This document shows positions 5,301-5,962 of a stretch of 5,962 nt of DNA, piece by piece. The notes below the pieces were generated by a model that was given only the letters and a program-made list of their open reading frames with translations, ran no database searches and was not told where the DNA came from. This DNA is from Pelagibacteraceae bacterium (GTDB lineage Bacteria; Pseudomonadota; Alphaproteobacteria; Pelagibacterales; Pelagibacteraceae): assembly GCA_002684895.1 (NCBI GenBank), contig NYVZ01000023.1:14015-19976 (forward strand), given 5' to 3'. The translations under genes and the position numbers were made by a program. Numbering within the stretch: the first letter of the stretch is position 1; each line of letters starts with the position of its first letter.

Positions 5301-5962
5301 GTGATTTTTATTAGGTCTCTAATTTTTAATATTTTACTGTATTCTGGAATAATTTTTTCGTGTTTAATTGGATTACCATTATTAATATTACCAAAGTTTT
5401 TTTTAAGAAAACTTAGTTCAATGTTAGGCTGGTATTTTATTTGCTTAGCTAAATTTATTTTAAATACACGTGTAAATATTATCGGTTTAGAAAAGCTGCA
5501 AAGGTCACAAAAATTTTTTATTGCTTCAGCTCACCAATCAATGTTTGAAACTTTTGTTTATAATTATATAATTCCAAAAGGTTTTTTCGTTCTTAAAAAG
5601 GAACTTATGAATATTCCATTATTTGGCTTATTTTTAAGGAAATTAAAATGTATACCAATTGAGCGTGGTAAAATTGCAAGGGAAAATTTAAATTTCTCTC
5701 AACAAATATTAAAAAATATTTCAGATGGAAACACACTTATTATTTTTCCTCAAGGTACGCGTGTGCCTGTCGATGAAAATACTCCCTTAAAAAAAGGTGC
5801 CAGAAGAATTTATGAGAACTTAAAAATTGGATGTTTACCCATAAAACTTGATACTGGAAGGGTTTGGCCAAAGAATAGCTTTTTTAAGTACCCGGGTGAA
5901 ATAAATTTCATATTTAAGGATTTTATAGAACCTAATTTATCTGGTGATGAGTTTATAAAAAA
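5301..5962 (+). CDS. plsC: 1-acyl-sn-glycerol-3-phosphate acyltransferase (3' partial)
   Basis: PlsC acylates lysophosphatidic acid to phosphatidic acid at the inner membrane, the second acylation of phospholipid synthesis. The 220 visible residues run off the window edge; the usual length is about 230-260, so only the tail is missing. A hydrophobic N-terminal segment (residues 7-31) anchors the protein. Motif I is His78-x4-Glu83 (AHQSMFETF); the classic form is Hx4D, but the KHQSxxET variant occurs in proteobacterial PlsC. Motif II is the IPIERGK segment (118-124). Motif III reads FPQGTR (149-154), where the family standard is FPEGTR. Motif IV is LPIKLDTG (179-186). The only sensible start is GTG at 5301, one base after the lysA stop, because TAA at 5292-5294 closes the frame just upstream; the codon would be read as Met. 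Tight spacing implies co-transcription with lysA. The family is secure; the altered motif III leaves acyl-acceptor choice slightly open. Confidence 0.9.
   Translation, partial: MIFIRSLIFNILLYSGIIFSCLIGLPLLILPKFFLRKLSSMLGWYFICLAKFILNTRVNIIGLEKLQRSQKFFIASAHQSMFETFVYNYIIPKGFFVLKKELMNIPLFGLFLRKLKCIPIERGKIARENLNFSQQILKNISDGNTLIIFPQGTRVPVDENTPLKKGARRIYENLKIGCLPIKLDTGRVWPKNSFFKYPGEINFIFKDFIEPNLSGDEFIK

Noticed and set aside
1..5962. CRISPR array, insertion sequence, tRNA/rRNA, toxin-antitoxin pair or novel defence system
   Set aside because: I found no regularly spaced repeats, terminal inverted repeats, transposase motifs, tRNA-like cloverleaf or unexplained gene cluster; nearly every base is accounted for by recognisable housekeeping genes.

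Overview
The window looks like a piece of a streamlined, very AT-rich alphaproteobacterial chromosome, most like a SAR11 / Pelagibacterales-type marine bacterium. Three things point there: strongly A/T-biased codons with many Lys, Asn and Ile residues; protein types and neighbourhoods typical of Alphaproteobacteria (Coq7, the stand-alone HNH protein, HIG1, TlpA beside argH, lysA); and almost no intergenic DNA. The taxonomic call is inference from protein content and composition; no search was run. No gene-free stretch exceeds about 55 bases.

Layout from left to right. (1) Positions 1-501, + strand: the 3' part of coq7 (ubiquinone hydroxylase), cut by the window edge. (2) Positions 502-1071 and 1125-1760, - strand: a zinc-ribbon HNH nuclease-family protein, preceded in transcription order by a small alpha/beta-hydrolase esterase. 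(3) Positions 1803-2006, + strand: a 67-aa HIG1-domain membrane protein, divergent from the esterase. (4) Positions 2007-2537, - strand: a TlpA-like exported thioredoxin, convergent with HIG1. (5) Positions 2551-5962, + strand: a tight run of argH (last step of arginine synthesis), a 37-aa LptM-like lipoprotein, lysA (last step of lysine synthesis) and plsC (phosphatidic acid synthesis, cut at the right edge).

The + strand block has the spacing of one operon: a 4-bp ATGA overlap, then 11 bp, then 1 bp. It joins amino-acid end steps with envelope functions. Coq7, HIG1 and TlpA all relate to aerobic respiration (ubiquinone, cytochrome oxidase association, oxidase or cytochrome c maturation), although they are not one operon.

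The striking structural feature is compaction. Two convergent gene pairs have stop codons that directly abut (501/502 and 2006/2007), one divergent pair is separated by only 13 bp, and none of the visible starts has a clear Shine-Dalgarno sequence. I see no mobile element, CRISPR array, RNA gene or prophage, and no convincing novel multi-gene system. The items most worth a second look are the tiny lipoprotein, the retained HNH protein, the packed gene borders and the altered PlsC motif.
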